A stretch of 64,000 nucleotides of DNA, from assembly GCA_002696035.1 (NCBI GenBank), contig NZQV01000002.1:62001-126000 (forward strand), read 5' to 3'. The position numbers and the translations under genes are program-made. Shown one piece after another: positions 44,379 through 53,745 of the stretch (position 1 is its first letter; each line of letters opens with the position of its first letter). The stretch is from Balneola sp. (GTDB taxonomy: Bacteria; Bacteroidota; Rhodothermia; Balneolales; Balneolaceae). The notes under the pieces are model-generated. The model did no database searches and was not told the DNA's origin. It was given only the letters and a program-made list of their open reading frames with translations.

Positions 44379-46874
44379 TTACTTGATCAACATCATTTTT
44401 TTGATGGAGCTAAAGTCGCCTGCTTCAATTCGGTAGAAATAAGTTCCACTACTCAGGTTTCTTGCATTGAAGTTCACGGTATAAGCTCCGGGAGCCTGAA
44501 CTTCGTTTACAAGGGTTGCTACTCTTCTACCCAGTACGTCAAATACTTGCAGCTGTACGTTAGAAACGTCGGCTACAGAATACTGAATAACCGTAGTTGG
44601 GTTGAAAGGGTTTGGATAGTTTTGCTCTAAGGCAAACTTCTCTGGCATTTCATCCAGTTCGTTAGAAACGGACAGACCTAAGTCTGCAGAAGTACGGGCA
44701 ATCAATTGCAGAGTACCGTTGTAACCACCCACAATTGCTGTCAGTGTGAAAGCCTCTTCAGGGATAGCTTCACCGATGTAATCAGACTCACCAAAGTTGG
44801 TTCGGAAGATTACTGTTTCACCTTCCAGAGAAGGATCAGTAATAGTGTAATCAGTGCTTCCTTCAAACGCACCTGTTTCTTCGAAGGTCACATTTTCGAC
44901 GGTTACCAACATTGATTCGTGCTGAGCAAGATCAATATCTGCAAGTGTAACTGATGCAGGTGTAACATCTGCTGTTGTAGCAGGTGCACCGGGATCAGAA
45001 AGAGGAAGAAGCTGAGAAATTCCACCAAAGCCGCCAAGCTCGCCGGAAACTTCAGTCATTACATCGCCAATAGCATAGCTTGATGCAATTACATCATCAG
45101 AGTCATCGATCAGAAGTCCACCGGACTCATCCATCAAATAGATCTGATTTCTTCCAGATTCAGGTCGTGCATATGTAACAACAGCACTTCCGGTGTATGT
45201 ATAAATATCACCTTGTGTACCTGTTCTGATCGTTGAAAGAGTAGCTGTTTCAGTTGCATCTACTTCAACATTGTAAGTACGCTCGTTGATCGGACTGTCA
45301 TCCATACCATCTGCAACTGCAATTGCTTTAATGGTAGTAGTACCTTGCAAAGTGATAGCACTTGAGTACTCATCTGAATCTGTTGTTGGATCACTTCCAT
45401 CAGTTGTGTAGTAGATAGTAGCGTTAGGAGTTGCAGTACTCAACTCTACATCCACCGTGTTAGAATATGTAGCACTTGCTGATGGTGAAAAAGCAACCGG
45501 AGCTACTTGGGTTTCACTTTCAATCTGGAAGCTACCTTCCTGACGGGCATTGGTAACAACGCCGTCTGGGGTTTCTGCTGTTGCAGTGATCATATAATCT
45601 ACAACGGTGAAATCTTCATATGAATCGAATGTAAAGGTGTATGTATCTCCACTACCAGTCATAGTAGCAGTAGTAGTGTCACCTGATTCTTCGGAATATG
45701 CATAAGAAGAATATTCGATCTCAACACTGTTCAGCGTGTAATCTTCTTCAGGAAGAAGTACATCGACACTCACTTGCACCTGATCATCAGAAGCTACACC
45801 TGAATCAGGAGTAACCGTAAACTGATCTAATAACGGAGCAAAACCCTGAACTACAAGGTCATTGGGAATACCGTCTGTAACTCTGTTTTCAGTGTCAGTT
45901 CCATCTTCGGTCCAGCGAATACCATCTTCCCATGGAGCAATTCGGAATGTTCTTTCTGTGCTATTAATATCGAAAGGCACAAACTCATAAGCATCCATTA
46001 CCAGGAATCCAGAAATATCAACCACAGAACCTGCTGCAGGTGGAGTATAAGGACCATCTAAAGATTCGTCTAAGCGACGGTAGTTATAGTCCAGACTCAA
46101 TACGGTATCAACAGTTCCACCGTCATCCTGAGTTAAGAAAGCATAAGTACCGCGATCATTTCTGTAACGAAGAGACGCATCACGCGTAGCTATTACGGTG
46201 TTTCCGTCAGAAACCAACATGTTTGGCCGGCCCTGATCTGCAATAAAGTTATCAAGAACTTCAACACCGGTAAATTTCACATAGCTGTTCACATAATCAG
46301 AATAATTTTCCTGTACCCAGCTGTGTAAATCGGTTCCTTCTACAGATTGGTTTACTTCTGTAAGGTCGATCTCCCATGGCTCAAGAAGTGGAGCAAGGTC
46401 TGCATACTCAGAGTTTAACTCAACATTTCCTAAGAAATCAGCAGATGAAGCATTAAACTGACCAGTTGAACCAAAGAAAGTAAGCTCACCAACAAGGCGA
46501 ACTACATCTCCGCGATCTAAACCTTCCAAAGTTGTTTGCTGTGCGCCTGCAACTACTAGTTGCATAGACATGCCTTCACGTCCTTCGTCAATTGCATTTA
46601 CGTCAGTTACAAATAAATGGATTCGTCCCGGTGCAGCACCAGACTCACCATCGTCAGCAGTAGCAAGACCTGAGTTTCTTGGGTAGGCCACTACCACGGC
46701 ATCAAAAGTCACTTCTTCGCCAACCAATGGGTGGTCAGCAAGATCAGCCTGACTTTCAGGCATCACATCGTAGGTATTTAACTCTCGTACCGTAACCTCT
46801 TGCTGAGCCATAGCCGACTCAACCGTAAGTAACGATACCAGCACAAATGATAATAGAAAGTATATATGTTTCAT
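44379..46874 (-). CDS. T9SS cargo protein with chitobiase-type and DUF5689-like domains
   Basis: An 831-aa secreted protein. Signal peptide to ESAMAQ; two OB-like nucleic-acid-type beta domains (LVGEEVTFDAVVVAYP, GDVVRLVGEL); a chitobiase/HEX C-terminal-type domain (ATIYYTTDGSDPTTDSDEYS); a second OB/DUF5689-like region (VMTEVSGELGGFGG); and the type A sorting domain (EQNYPNPFNPTTVIQYSV ... GTYFYRIEAGDFSSIKK) that directs export through T9SS. Probably surface-bound or released. Enzyme activity is not seen. Confidence 0.92.
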   Translation of the reverse strand: MKHIYFLLSFVLVSLLTVESAMAQQEVTVRELNTYDVMPESQADLADHPLVGEEVTFDAVVVAYPRNSGLATADDGESGAAPGRIHLFVTDVNAIDEGREGMSMQLVVAGAQQTTLEGLDRGDVVRLVGELTFFGSTGQFNASSADFLGNVELNSEYADLAPLLEPWEIDLTEVNQSVEGTDLHSWVQENYSDYVNSYVKFTGVEVLDNFIADQGRPNMLVSDGNTVIATRDASLRYRNDRGTYAFLTQDDGGTVDTVLSLDYNYRRLDESLDGPYTPPAAGSVVDISGFLVMDAYEFVPFDINSTERTFRIAPWEDGIRWTEDGTDTENRVTDGIPNDLVVQGFAPLLDQFTVTPDSGVASDDQVQVSVDVLLPEEDYTLNSVEIEYSSYAYSEESGDTTTATMTGSGDTYTFTFDSYEDFTVVDYMITATAETPDGVVTNARQEGSFQIESETQVAPVAFSPSASATYSNTVDVELSTATPNATIYYTTDGSDPTTDSDEYSSAITLQGTTTIKAIAVADGMDDSPINERTYNVEVDATETATLSTIRTGTQGDIYTYTGSAVVTYARPESGRNQIYLMDESGGLLIDDSDDVIASSYAIGDVMTEVSGELGGFGGISQLLPLSDPGAPATTADVTPASVTLADIDLAQHESMLVTVENVTFEETGAFEGSTDYTITDPSLEGETVIFRTNFGESDYIGEAIPEEAFTLTAIVGGYNGTLQLIARTSADLGLSVSNELDEMPEKFALEQNYPNPFNPTTVIQYSVADVSNVQLQVFDVLGRRVATLVNEVQAPGAYTVNFNARNLSSGTYFYRIEAGDFSSIKKMMLIK

Positions 46875-46908
46875 AAGTATTTGTTTTGGTTTTGGTTAAT
46901 GAAGCAGA

Positions 46909-48987
46909 TTATTTAATTACAGCAAATTTACCCTGCTGTACCTCTCCTGTGTCTTTGTCCCGCACTGTAAACAAATACAGGCCGGTTGTTAAATTCTGAT
47001 TGGCCGCGCTGAGCAGGTCCCAAGCATGTTCGCCACCGGGCATAATTCGGTTATCGCTGCTAAAATCGTTGAACCAGCGGGACTCCCCATTATAGGTTGC
47101 GGCATCGTGATCCAAAGTTGCCACGATCTCGCCAGCCAGGGTGTACACACGCACTTCTGCCCTTGCGGGGAGGTTGAAGAACATCAATTTTCGGGTATAG
47201 GGTGTGTTCCCATCCCAGGCCGCATTGACCCGATATGGATTTGGGTATACTCCCACCTGATATTCTTCCTCATCACTTGCAAAATTGTCATTCGTCGGTG
47301 TTCCAGGGAACACACGAACAGCATTTGCATTCACACTTGTCTCTAAAGGCGGAGTCCGGTCATCTCCCTGATCAAATGCAGACACGGAAAACAAATACTG
47401 CCATCCGCTCAACATGCCTGAAACTTCATATCGGTAATTATATTCTGTCTCGTCTCCGGGAAATGTAGCCGGCTCATCTAATCTGATCTCATCAAAACCG
47501 GTTTCAAATCCGGTATCATCCCCTCGTACATCCCACTCCCGAAGTACTTTTGCGCTGGACCCGATGGAACCCTCCAGGTCATCACCCAACTGAGTTCGGT
47601 ATAATTTATAGCCGGCAAAATCTTCTTCTTCAGTAACCGGATCTACAGAATCCTCGGAACGGTCATCCCAGTAAATAACAGCCGCACCTTCTTCCAGCTC
47701 AACGCGCATATTTGGTGTCAGCGGGGGCTCCGGAACTAAGAACCGGGTTCTGGAACCGTCTTCATTTTCCTGACCGTCGAACAACCGATAGGCCCAACCA
47801 ATATTCTCCACCAGGTTGGCTCTTGATTCAACATTATCCAACTGGTCAGCATCACTAACCTGGGCCGGCACTAAGCTTTGATAAGGCTCTGGCATCAACG
47901 CAGCCACAAAAGAAACATACACCGTCACCGTTTCGCCAGCTTCAATTTCGGGAAACGGACCAATGGTATTGAGCTGAATAAAGTTACCTGCAGAATTAGC
48001 TCCATCCTCCCTCAAACGTTCTCTGTTTTGCTCAAGTGGCCATTCAGAAGACATACGCGTATAGCGTTCAAGATCATCACTTGGTCGAGAAAACTCACCG
48101 GCTCCACTGCCAAACAACCAGAAATCAGGCCTTACATCAGGAACGGGAAGTCCTGCTTCCTGCACTTCCTCTGCTCTTCTGGGGTGAAATTCAACGTCGC
48201 GATATTCTGATCCAAGGATCACACTGGCTGAATAGGTGTTCTGCTTTTCGTCTGCAGAACCACGATCAAATACGTAAAGCGTACTCAAGCTATCGATCCA
48301 GCCCATCCCCCCTTTGTTGAAAAAGTTGGAACCACCCTCAAGTGTGGTATTTACATTTCGCACCACCATATCAGAATACATACTGAAGTAAAAGTCACGC
48401 CACGTAGAATTACTGTTATTGGTGATCTCATATTTAATAATGGTCAGCGCCTCAGCAAAACCGAAGTTCCAGTTGTAACTCTCCATTTGTATATCGGCAA
48501 AAAGCGGATTGTCGTGTCCGGCAATAGGTACATTCCCAACAGACGTATTTCGGTCCGTAAATTCTGCGATCAGGTCTTCGTGACTTACAGCCACAGGTGA
48601 GAAATTTTCAGATGTATTTAAAGAAGAGCGAACATTAAAAGGAAGGCCATCATTGGTAAACTCAAAACCGGCAGCACCTGTCTGATATCCAGCCGCATTG
48701 GTAACGGCAGAACTCGAAACCCGAACCTGTCCATCTACCCGGGCACCCAGCCAAATACCGGCCTCAAAGAGATGCTCGTTCCCGGAATCTTTGGGATATT
48801 CCAGACTCGGAATACCAGTTGGAACACTGCTGATATTGGGATTCCCGATGGTACCAACATTGGTAAAGGAGACTCCCAGATTGCTTACAGTTACTTGTTT
48901 ACGTTCAAAAACTTGTTGTGCATTCAGATTTGCCGCAAAAAAAACAACAAATAGCGAGATAGCTAAACCTGCTCGAATAATTCTCAT
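46909..48987 (-). CDS. T9SS cargo-type surface protein, unknown function
   Basis: A 692-aa secreted protein, signal peptide to ANLNAQ. The body is beta-rich with no enzyme motif; a fibronectin-like part near PNMRVELEEGAAVIYWDD; the C-terminus has a sorting-like domain (YQVGVYPNPYRVNAAWDG ... GLYLFTVRDKDTGEVQQGKF). This is a variant of the T9SS type A tail. It is the first gene of the minus-strand surface block; 34 bp separate it from the next cargo gene. Confidence 0.87.
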   Translation of the reverse strand: MRIIRAGLAISLFVVFFAANLNAQQVFERKQVTVSNLGVSFTNVGTIGNPNISSVPTGIPSLEYPKDSGNEHLFEAGIWLGARVDGQVRVSSSAVTNAAGYQTGAAGFEFTNDGLPFNVRSSLNTSENFSPVAVSHEDLIAEFTDRNTSVGNVPIAGHDNPLFADIQMESYNWNFGFAEALTIIKYEITNNSNSTWRDFYFSMYSDMVVRNVNTTLEGGSNFFNKGGMGWIDSLSTLYVFDRGSADEKQNTYSASVILGSEYRDVEFHPRRAEEVQEAGLPVPDVRPDFWLFGSGAGEFSRPSDDLERYTRMSSEWPLEQNRERLREDGANSAGNFIQLNTIGPFPEIEAGETVTVYVSFVAALMPEPYQSLVPAQVSDADQLDNVESRANLVENIGWAYRLFDGQENEDGSRTRFLVPEPPLTPNMRVELEEGAAVIYWDDRSEDSVDPVTEEEDFAGYKLYRTQLGDDLEGSIGSSAKVLREWDVRGDDTGFETGFDEIRLDEPATFPGDETEYNYRYEVSGMLSGWQYLFSVSAFDQGDDRTPPLETSVNANAVRVFPGTPTNDNFASDEEEYQVGVYPNPYRVNAAWDGNTPYTRKLMFFNLPARAEVRVYTLAGEIVATLDHDAATYNGESRWFNDFSSDNRIMPGGEHAWDLLSAANQNLTTGLYLFTVRDKDTGEVQQGKFAVIK

Positions 48988-49018
48988 ATAAACTACTAAC
49001 GGGGTTTAATGGGGCCGA

Positions 49019-49026
49019 CAAAGATA
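49019..49026 (-). promoter_or_regulatory. Possible Bacteroidota-type -7 promoter box
   Basis: On the minus strand TATCTTTG matches the Bacteroidota -7 consensus TAnnTTTG, 31 bases upstream of the 46909-48987 ATG. A clear -33 TTG is not visible at the usual spacing, so this is tentative. Confidence 0.35.
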
Positions 49027-49075
49027 GTAATTCTTAAGCTGAACTTTTGAAGATAGTACACCATTTAACACTATC

Positions 49076-49771
49076 TTAATCTGACTCTCCACTCATAAAC
49101 GTTTTATAAAAATGTGCTAATACCTCTTGGCTTATATCCATATAAAAGAGGACTACTATAATAGCAAAAATCAGCTGCAATCTGAAGACTCCAAATCGTT
49201 GATATTTCCTAGCCGAGGTAACAACCTGCTTTTTCATTACACAAAATTGTGCGTGCTTCTTCAGGCGGGTTACCACTTCCTGATCTTCCATCACCAACAA
49301 TTTTTCATCGAAACCGCCAGCTTTATGGAAAAGCGCTTTTTCCACAAATAAACTCTGATCGCCAAAACGAAAAGCATCCCAGTCTAAACGGGTAAACCAA
49401 CAATATATTTTTAACACCGGATGGGAATCATCAAAACTTAAGCGGTAGCATCCACACTTATATCCGTGTTCAATTTTCCGGCGTATATCCTGCATGAATG
49501 TAGCGGGCGGATACGTATCGGCATGCAGAAAATATAGTACCTTTCCCTCCGCAACTTCTGCTCCATAATTCATTTGATTAGCGCGACCTTTTTTGGGTGA
49601 GCATACTACACGAGCCCCTTCACGTTCAGCCACTTTTATCGTTTGATCGGAACTACCTCCATCCACCACTATAATTTCCTGTTCATAACCATCTGCATGT
49701 GCTGATAGATAGGAAACCAATGCGCCGATCTGCTTCTCTTCATTATAGGCAGGAATAACAATGCTGATCAA
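49076..49771 (-). CDS. Family 2 glycosyltransferase of arsenosugar cluster (TIGR04283 type)
   Basis: A 232-aa GT-A glycosyltransferase: ISIVIPAYNEEKQIGALVSY at the start, IIVVDGGSSDQT, GRANQMNYGAEVAEGKVLYF, LHAD metal motif, then MEDQEVVTRLKKH and a C-terminal hydrophobic anchor. This subfamily (TIGR04283) goes with ArsS. I prefer the TTG start at 49771, which has AAAGGAG eight bases ahead and overlaps the stop of the upstream gene by TTGA; the longer form from TTG 49795 would overlap by 28 bp. Confidence 0.9.
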   Translation of the reverse strand: MISIVIPAYNEEKQIGALVSYLSAHADGYEQEIIVVDGGSSDQTIKVAEREGARVVCSPKKGRANQMNYGAEVAEGKVLYFLHADTYPPATFMQDIRRKIEHGYKCGCYRLSFDDSHPVLKIYCWFTRLDWDAFRFGDQSLFVEKALFHKAGGFDEKLLVMEDQEVVTRLKKHAQFCVMKKQVVTSARKYQRFGVFRLQLIFAIIVVLFYMDISQEVLAHFYKTFMSGESD

Positions 49772-50367
49772 AATTTCTCCTTTACTCTTTCCCAATCCTC
49801 AATAGTATCCACGTCATTCAGTTTTTCCAGCTGATGAACTGGTCTCCCTGCTTCCTTCATCTTAGCAAGTGTTTTCTCCAATACCGATCCAGTACTCCAT
49901 TCAATATCCCCGAATATCTCCGGATGAAAATTCTTCATTCCCAACAGGTAATACCCGCCGTCTTCGGCCGGACCCACTACAAACTCAGCATCATCCAAAG
50001 CCTCAAACGCCTGTCCCATAATTGCAGATGTCAGCTCACCACAATCACTCCCAATGATCACTGCCTTTTGGGCACCATCCTCAAACGATAATTGAAACGC
50101 GTTACTCATTCTTTGTCCCAGATCTTCACCCATCTGCACTTTTTTATTGAAGTTGCCGTCGCTCCATAAATCGTTTTCCGGAATGAACCGCGAGTACCAC
50201 ACTTCCTTTTTGGCTTTCAGGGGTGATGTTATGTTCGCCGTGTAAGCCAGCAGTTTACGGTACACCTCCAGTGCTATATCATCTCCCACAGATTTCGCGA
50301 GTCGGGTCTTAACCTTCCCGGCCTCTTCGTTCTTCACAAATATTATGAGCGTGTTTTGTTGATTCAT
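49768..50367 (-). CDS. Glycosyltransferase of arsenosugar cluster (TIGR04282/DUF2064 type)
   Basis: A 199-aa nucleotidyl/glycosyl-transferase-fold protein: LIIFVKNEEAGKVKTRLAKS, then IIGSDCGELTSAIM (metal motif DC) and FVVGPAEDGGYYLLGM. The family (TIGR04282) is regularly fused or next to the TIGR04283 enzyme and both are linked with ArsS in the arsenosugar cluster. The pair is translationally coupled here. Confidence 0.92.
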   Translation of the reverse strand: MNQQNTLIIFVKNEEAGKVKTRLAKSVGDDIALEVYRKLLAYTANITSPLKAKKEVWYSRFIPENDLWSDGNFNKKVQMGEDLGQRMSNAFQLSFEDGAQKAVIIGSDCGELTSAIMGQAFEALDDAEFVVGPAEDGGYYLLGMKNFHPEIFGDIEWSTGSVLEKTLAKMKEAGRPVHQLEKLNDVDTIEDWERVKEKF

Positions 50368-50435
50368 AGAAACTGTTTTAACTGCTTAACATGAATTCGA
50401 TAGTAATTACTCAGAATTAAGAAACTAGCTATTCC

Positions 50436-50528
50436 GTCATTCCCGCGAAGACGGGAATCCAGATATAGCCATCGGACATATAGTGAAAATTGTCTAAACT
50501 ACTAGATCCCCGTCTGCACGGGGATGAC
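50436..50528. repeat. REPIN-like REP doublet
   Basis: GTCATTCCCGCGAAGACGGG and, inverted 65 bp away, CCCCGTCTGCACGGGGATGAC. Each arm is itself a palindrome (TTCCCG..CGGGAA; ATCCCCGT..ACGGGGAT), the layout of a REPIN. Single REP copies of the same type are at 11879, 15470 and 20979. Confidence 0.82.
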
Positions 50529-50585
50529 GGTTTGTGGTCAAAAATTTTACCTCTTGGCAAATTTATCTAACAAGCCTTACCCAAC

Positions 50586-50606
50586 AAAAACGGCTCAGCG
50601 AGCCGT
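50586..50606 (-). terminator. Rho-independent terminator of arsS
   Basis: On the minus strand ACGGCTC-GCT-GAGCCGT followed by TTTTTGTTGG. It lies 40 bp after the arsS stop. Together with the REPIN it separates arsS from the two glycosyltransferase genes. The remaining 50529-50585 and 50607-50644 hold AT-rich DNA and a heptamer-type repeat next to the arsS stop. Confidence 0.8.
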
Positions 50607-50644
50607 TCTACATACTTCAATATTCGATGTTCTTTGTTGTATGT

Positions 50645-51691
50645 TCACACAGTTGCACCTCCACAGCTGCTGCCCGCGCCGGCGGTACACCCAAAACAAT
50701 GCTGATCGATCTTGATCTCCCGGTCATTCAGCGAAGCCAGGTCAAAGTCTTGTATATGCTGAGAAGTATTTTCATCAGTCTCCATTTCCAGCATCTGATT
50801 GAAATCACAATCAAAAAGGCGGCCATCCCAGCCAATCGAAATGGTATTCCGGCACATTACGCCCTGAGCCGCACCAGGATTAAAAGAGGTGATCAGCTTT
50901 TCCATGTAGTCTTCCAGGTTTCCGCTCATCAGCAGAAATTTCAGAAACCGGGAGATCGGCAGGTTGGTGATCGTAAACAGGTCATTGAATTCGATTCCAT
51001 GTTTACGACCCAGTTCCCGCTTAAATTGCTGCTTCAGTTGTTCCTGATCGCCGGGCAAAAAAGCACCCACTGGATTGTATACAAGATTCAGTATCAAGCC
51101 GGAGTCTTCTTTGCCATACCCAAGCTCATTCAATCGTTTCAAGGCAGTAATAGATTTATCATAAGTCCCCTCACCGCGCTGTTTATCCGTTCTGAATTTA
51201 CTATAAAATGGCAGTGAGCATGTCACCTCAACCCCATGCTCTTTAAAAAACTCAGGCAGGTCGCTGAATTTATTCGTCGTCAAAATAGTGAGATTGGAAC
51301 GCACAATGACGTGCTTGCCCAGCTTCGAGACTTCCTCCACAAACCATCGAAAGTGAGGGTTCATTTCAGGAGCCCCGCCAGTCAGATCTACGGTATGGAT
51401 CTCCGTCCCGCGTAGAGCGTCCAGGCAATACTCAAATGTTTCTTTGGTCATGATCTCCTGCCGATCGGGACCGGCATCCACATGACAATGTTTGCAGGTC
51501 ATGTTACACATGTAGCCCACGTTCATCTGAAAAATTTCAATTCCTGTAGGCTTAAGCGGATACAGGTCGATCTCTTTTAGCTTTTCTCCGAACTTCGGGA
51601 GTTTTTCAATGGTGGGATTATGCGAATTAATGATATCGAGCTGCACTTCCGGTTTGGAGAGGGCATGTGCTTCGGCTTGCAAACTTTTCAT
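50645..51691 (-). CDS. arsS: Arsenosugar biosynthesis radical SAM protein ArsS
   Basis: A 348-aa radical SAM enzyme. The cluster motif CNMTCKHCHVDAGPDRQ (Cx3Cx2C) is near residue 60, with VDLTGGAPEMNPHFRW as the GGE-like SAM motif. The C-terminal tail HCFGCTAGAGSSCGGA is the family's Cys-rich end; all of these are Cys codons, so this copy is not a selenoprotein. ArsS moves the 5'-deoxyadenosyl group onto dimethylarsenic. ATG 51691 is chosen over GTG 51724. The arsenic methyltransferase ArsM is not seen in the window. Confidence 0.95.
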   Translation of the reverse strand: MKSLQAEAHALSKPEVQLDIINSHNPTIEKLPKFGEKLKEIDLYPLKPTGIEIFQMNVGYMCNMTCKHCHVDAGPDRQEIMTKETFEYCLDALRGTEIHTVDLTGGAPEMNPHFRWFVEEVSKLGKHVIVRSNLTILTTNKFSDLPEFFKEHGVEVTCSLPFYSKFRTDKQRGEGTYDKSITALKRLNELGYGKEDSGLILNLVYNPVGAFLPGDQEQLKQQFKRELGRKHGIEFNDLFTITNLPISRFLKFLLMSGNLEDYMEKLITSFNPGAAQGVMCRNTISIGWDGRLFDCDFNQMLEMETDENTSQHIQDFDLASLNDREIKIDQHCFGCTAGAGSSCGGATV

Positions 51692-51783
51692 AATAATATT
51701 GGTTGACCGGGCTGTGGTTAACACCAGCCCGGTTACTTAGAATTCAAAAAATACTTTTCTCTTATTTAACTACAGACCTGACT

Positions 51784-52119
51784 TCACATCGACAGATCCT
51801 TTACTTTATTCATCATTTGCACGCCATGAACTAACGAGGACCCCCCGCGAATAGCTGCAGCCACATGTACGGCCTCCATCATCTGCTCTTCACTTACGCC
51901 ATTTTCCAGGCTTTCTGTGGTATAAGCATCAATACAATAAGGGCACTGAACGGTATGAGATACTGCCAGCGCTATCAGGGCTTTTTCTCTTTTTGTGAGT
52001 GCGCCTTCTTCAAAAACCTCTCCATAGTAATCAAAGAATTTTTTGCCCAGGTTTTCCTGAAATTCTGTAATGTCGCCAAACTTTTTAAGGTCTTTCGGAT
52101 TATAATATGAATCTTCCAT
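51784..52119 (-). CDS. Arsenosugar-cluster peroxidase-like protein (CMD/AhpD fold)
   Basis: A 111-aa carboxymuconolactone-decarboxylase-fold protein with the CxxC redox pair VQCPYCIDAYT followed by HVAAAIRGGSSLVHGVQMMN. The start is MEDSYYNPKDLKKFGDITEF. This small form is the subfamily (TIGR04169) found with ArsS. First gene of the arsenosugar block, 92 bp ahead of arsS. Confidence 0.93.
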   Translation of the reverse strand: MEDSYYNPKDLKKFGDITEFQENLGKKFFDYYGEVFEEGALTKREKALIALAVSHTVQCPYCIDAYTTESLENGVSEEQMMEAVHVAAAIRGGSSLVHGVQMMNKVKDLSM

Positions 52120-52318
52120 AGTCTATTTTATTAATAATTTAAGTGGTCACTAACTAGTTTTAGTATCGGCGGTATCTTTTACTGATGCCTTCAATAATTA
52201 CATTGTGCGCTTTTGGAACGGTAATATGTTAAGAACTCCATTTTTTTCGAAAAAAATGAAACATTTTCAGCTTAATTACTCTTTATACTAACATAACCGT
52301 TAACAAATTCTTATTTAT

Positions 52319-52798
52319 ATGAACTTATCGAAACTTTTTTTAATGATATCTGTAATTGCAGGCTTTTTATTGCTCACCCCTGATACCGCCAAGGCTCAGG
52401 TTAATGGACAAGGGGGCGATGTTGGCCTTGGTGTCATGCTTGGTGAACCCACCGGTATTTCTGCCAAGATCTGGAATAACGAACGTTCTGCTTTTGCCCT
52501 TGGTGCCGCTTGGTCTTTTGGCCGGTATGATGCTATTCATTTACATGGAGATTACATCCTTCACAGCTGGTTCAGCGAAGTAGAGCAAGGCAGTCTGGCT
52601 TTTTACTACGGCATTGGTGCTCGTCTGGCTTTAGGCGATCCTGACACTCATATTGGTGTACGTGTACCATTAGGACTTAATTATATCGTTCCCGATTCTC
52701 AGATCGGTTTATTTGTAGAGGCGGTTCCCGTCCTGGATCTTACCCCAAGCACCGACTTTGACGGAAATGGTGCTTTAGGAATCAGGTATTATTTCTAA
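52319..52798 (+). CDS. Small outer-membrane beta-barrel protein
   Basis: A 159-aa exported protein (signal ending AKAQ). GLGVMLGEPTGISAKIW, LHGDYILHSW, LAFYYGIGARLALG and the terminal NGALGIRYYF are typical of an 8-stranded barrel with C-terminal F. Members of this type are common in Bacteroidota; function unknown. Stands alone, with its own terminator. Confidence 0.82.
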   Translation: MNLSKLFLMISVIAGFLLLTPDTAKAQVNGQGGDVGLGVMLGEPTGISAKIWNNERSAFALGAAWSFGRYDAIHLHGDYILHSWFSEVEQGSLAFYYGIGARLALGDPDTHIGVRVPLGLNYIVPDSQIGLFVEAVPVLDLTPSTDFDGNGALGIRYYF

Positions 52799-52819
52799 CA
52801 GCAAAGACAAGCTTAAGAT

Positions 52820-52852
52820 AAAAAGCCGTGAGCCTGTTGCTTGCGGCTTTTC
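52820..52852 (+). terminator. Rho-independent terminator
   Basis: AAAAGCCGTGAGCCTGTTGC-TTGCGGCTTTTCT: a short GC stem (AAAGCCG / CGGCTTT) ending in T's, 21 bp after the barrel-protein stop. Confidence 0.7.
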
Positions 52853-52869
52853 TATTCAACAAAGGTTTT

Positions 52870-53745
52870 CTAAGAAGGAATTGTATAGCTAAGTGTTATT
52901 TTCTGGCCTTCTTTTGCAAGTGCCAACACCTCAAAGTGATCTGCTCCAAGAGCATTAATTTCTTGCTCACGGACATCCAGTGTATCATCATTACTATCAG
53001 GGTCGTGATGGGTGAAATACAGCTGCTTTACACCTGCATTTCTTGCAACCTCAATGACTTCCTCCCAAGCTGAATGCCCCCAACCCGCTCTCGAGCTATA
53101 TTGTTTACGGTCATATTGGCCATCATGGATCAGGATATCAGCGTTTTTAATGAAATCATTGAATTGCTCTTTAAATGCTTTTGCCTCCTCGTGATCTTCA
53201 GGAACCAATTCATTGTCCGGGGCAAAGACAACCACCTTATCCCCAAAAGTAAGCTTGAAAACAGCCGTAGGCACGGTATGGGATGCCCACATATATTCTA
53301 TAGAGTATCCTTCAAAATGCTTTGAACCGGGTTCAAAGATTTCACAATCCAGATCTGCTTCCAGCATATCCATGGATACCGGGAAAAAAGTACTCGACAT
53401 ATGGCCCTGTAAAATTTCCTTACATCCGATTCCCCCCTGAGGCGGCATATACATCCTAAACCAATTCTTACCATCATAAAACGGTTTAAAAAAAGGAAAG
53501 CCCTGCAGATGATCCCAGTGAGGGTGTGTTATAAATATTCTTCCCCGAATAGGGTCTTCCGTTTCATCCAGTATATTGCCCAGGTTCCTGAAACCCGTAC
53601 CGCAATCTAAAATAAGCAACTCATCCTGTCCCGCTATCTCCACTTGCAGGCATGTTGTATTACCACCGTAGCGCATATTTTCTTCGTTAGCACATGGTGT
53701 GGAGCCTCTCACTCCCCAAAACTTTATGTTCAATGAGTTCTTCAA
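52870..53745 (-). CDS. Metallo-beta-lactamase-fold hydrolase
   Basis: A 291-aa MBL-fold protein: KFWGVRGSTPCANEENMRYG at the start (typical of this subgroup, where VRGSTP precedes the domain), GGNTTCLQVEI, the zinc motif THPHWDHLQGFPFF, WASHTVPTAVF, and IHDGQYDRKQYSSRAGWGHS. Subgroup members include cyclic-nucleotide-phosphodiesterase-like enzymes and RNase Z relatives; substrate unknown. The start codon is TTG (53745). No partner gene is adjacent. Confidence 0.9.
   Translation of the reverse strand: MKNSLNIKFWGVRGSTPCANEENMRYGGNTTCLQVEIAGQDELLILDCGTGFRNLGNILDETEDPIRGRIFITHPHWDHLQGFPFFKPFYDGKNWFRMYMPPQGGIGCKEILQGHMSSTFFPVSMDMLEADLDCEIFEPGSKHFEGYSIEYMWASHTVPTAVFKLTFGDKVVVFAPDNELVPEDHEEAKAFKEQFNDFIKNADILIHDGQYDRKQYSSRAGWGHSAWEEVIEVARNAGVKQLYFTHHDPDSNDDTLDVREQEINALGADHFEVLALAKEGQKITLSYTIPS

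Noticed and set aside
50645-50700. ArsS as selenoprotein
   Set aside because: The C-terminal CTAGAGSSCGG positions are Cys codons, with no in-frame TGA.
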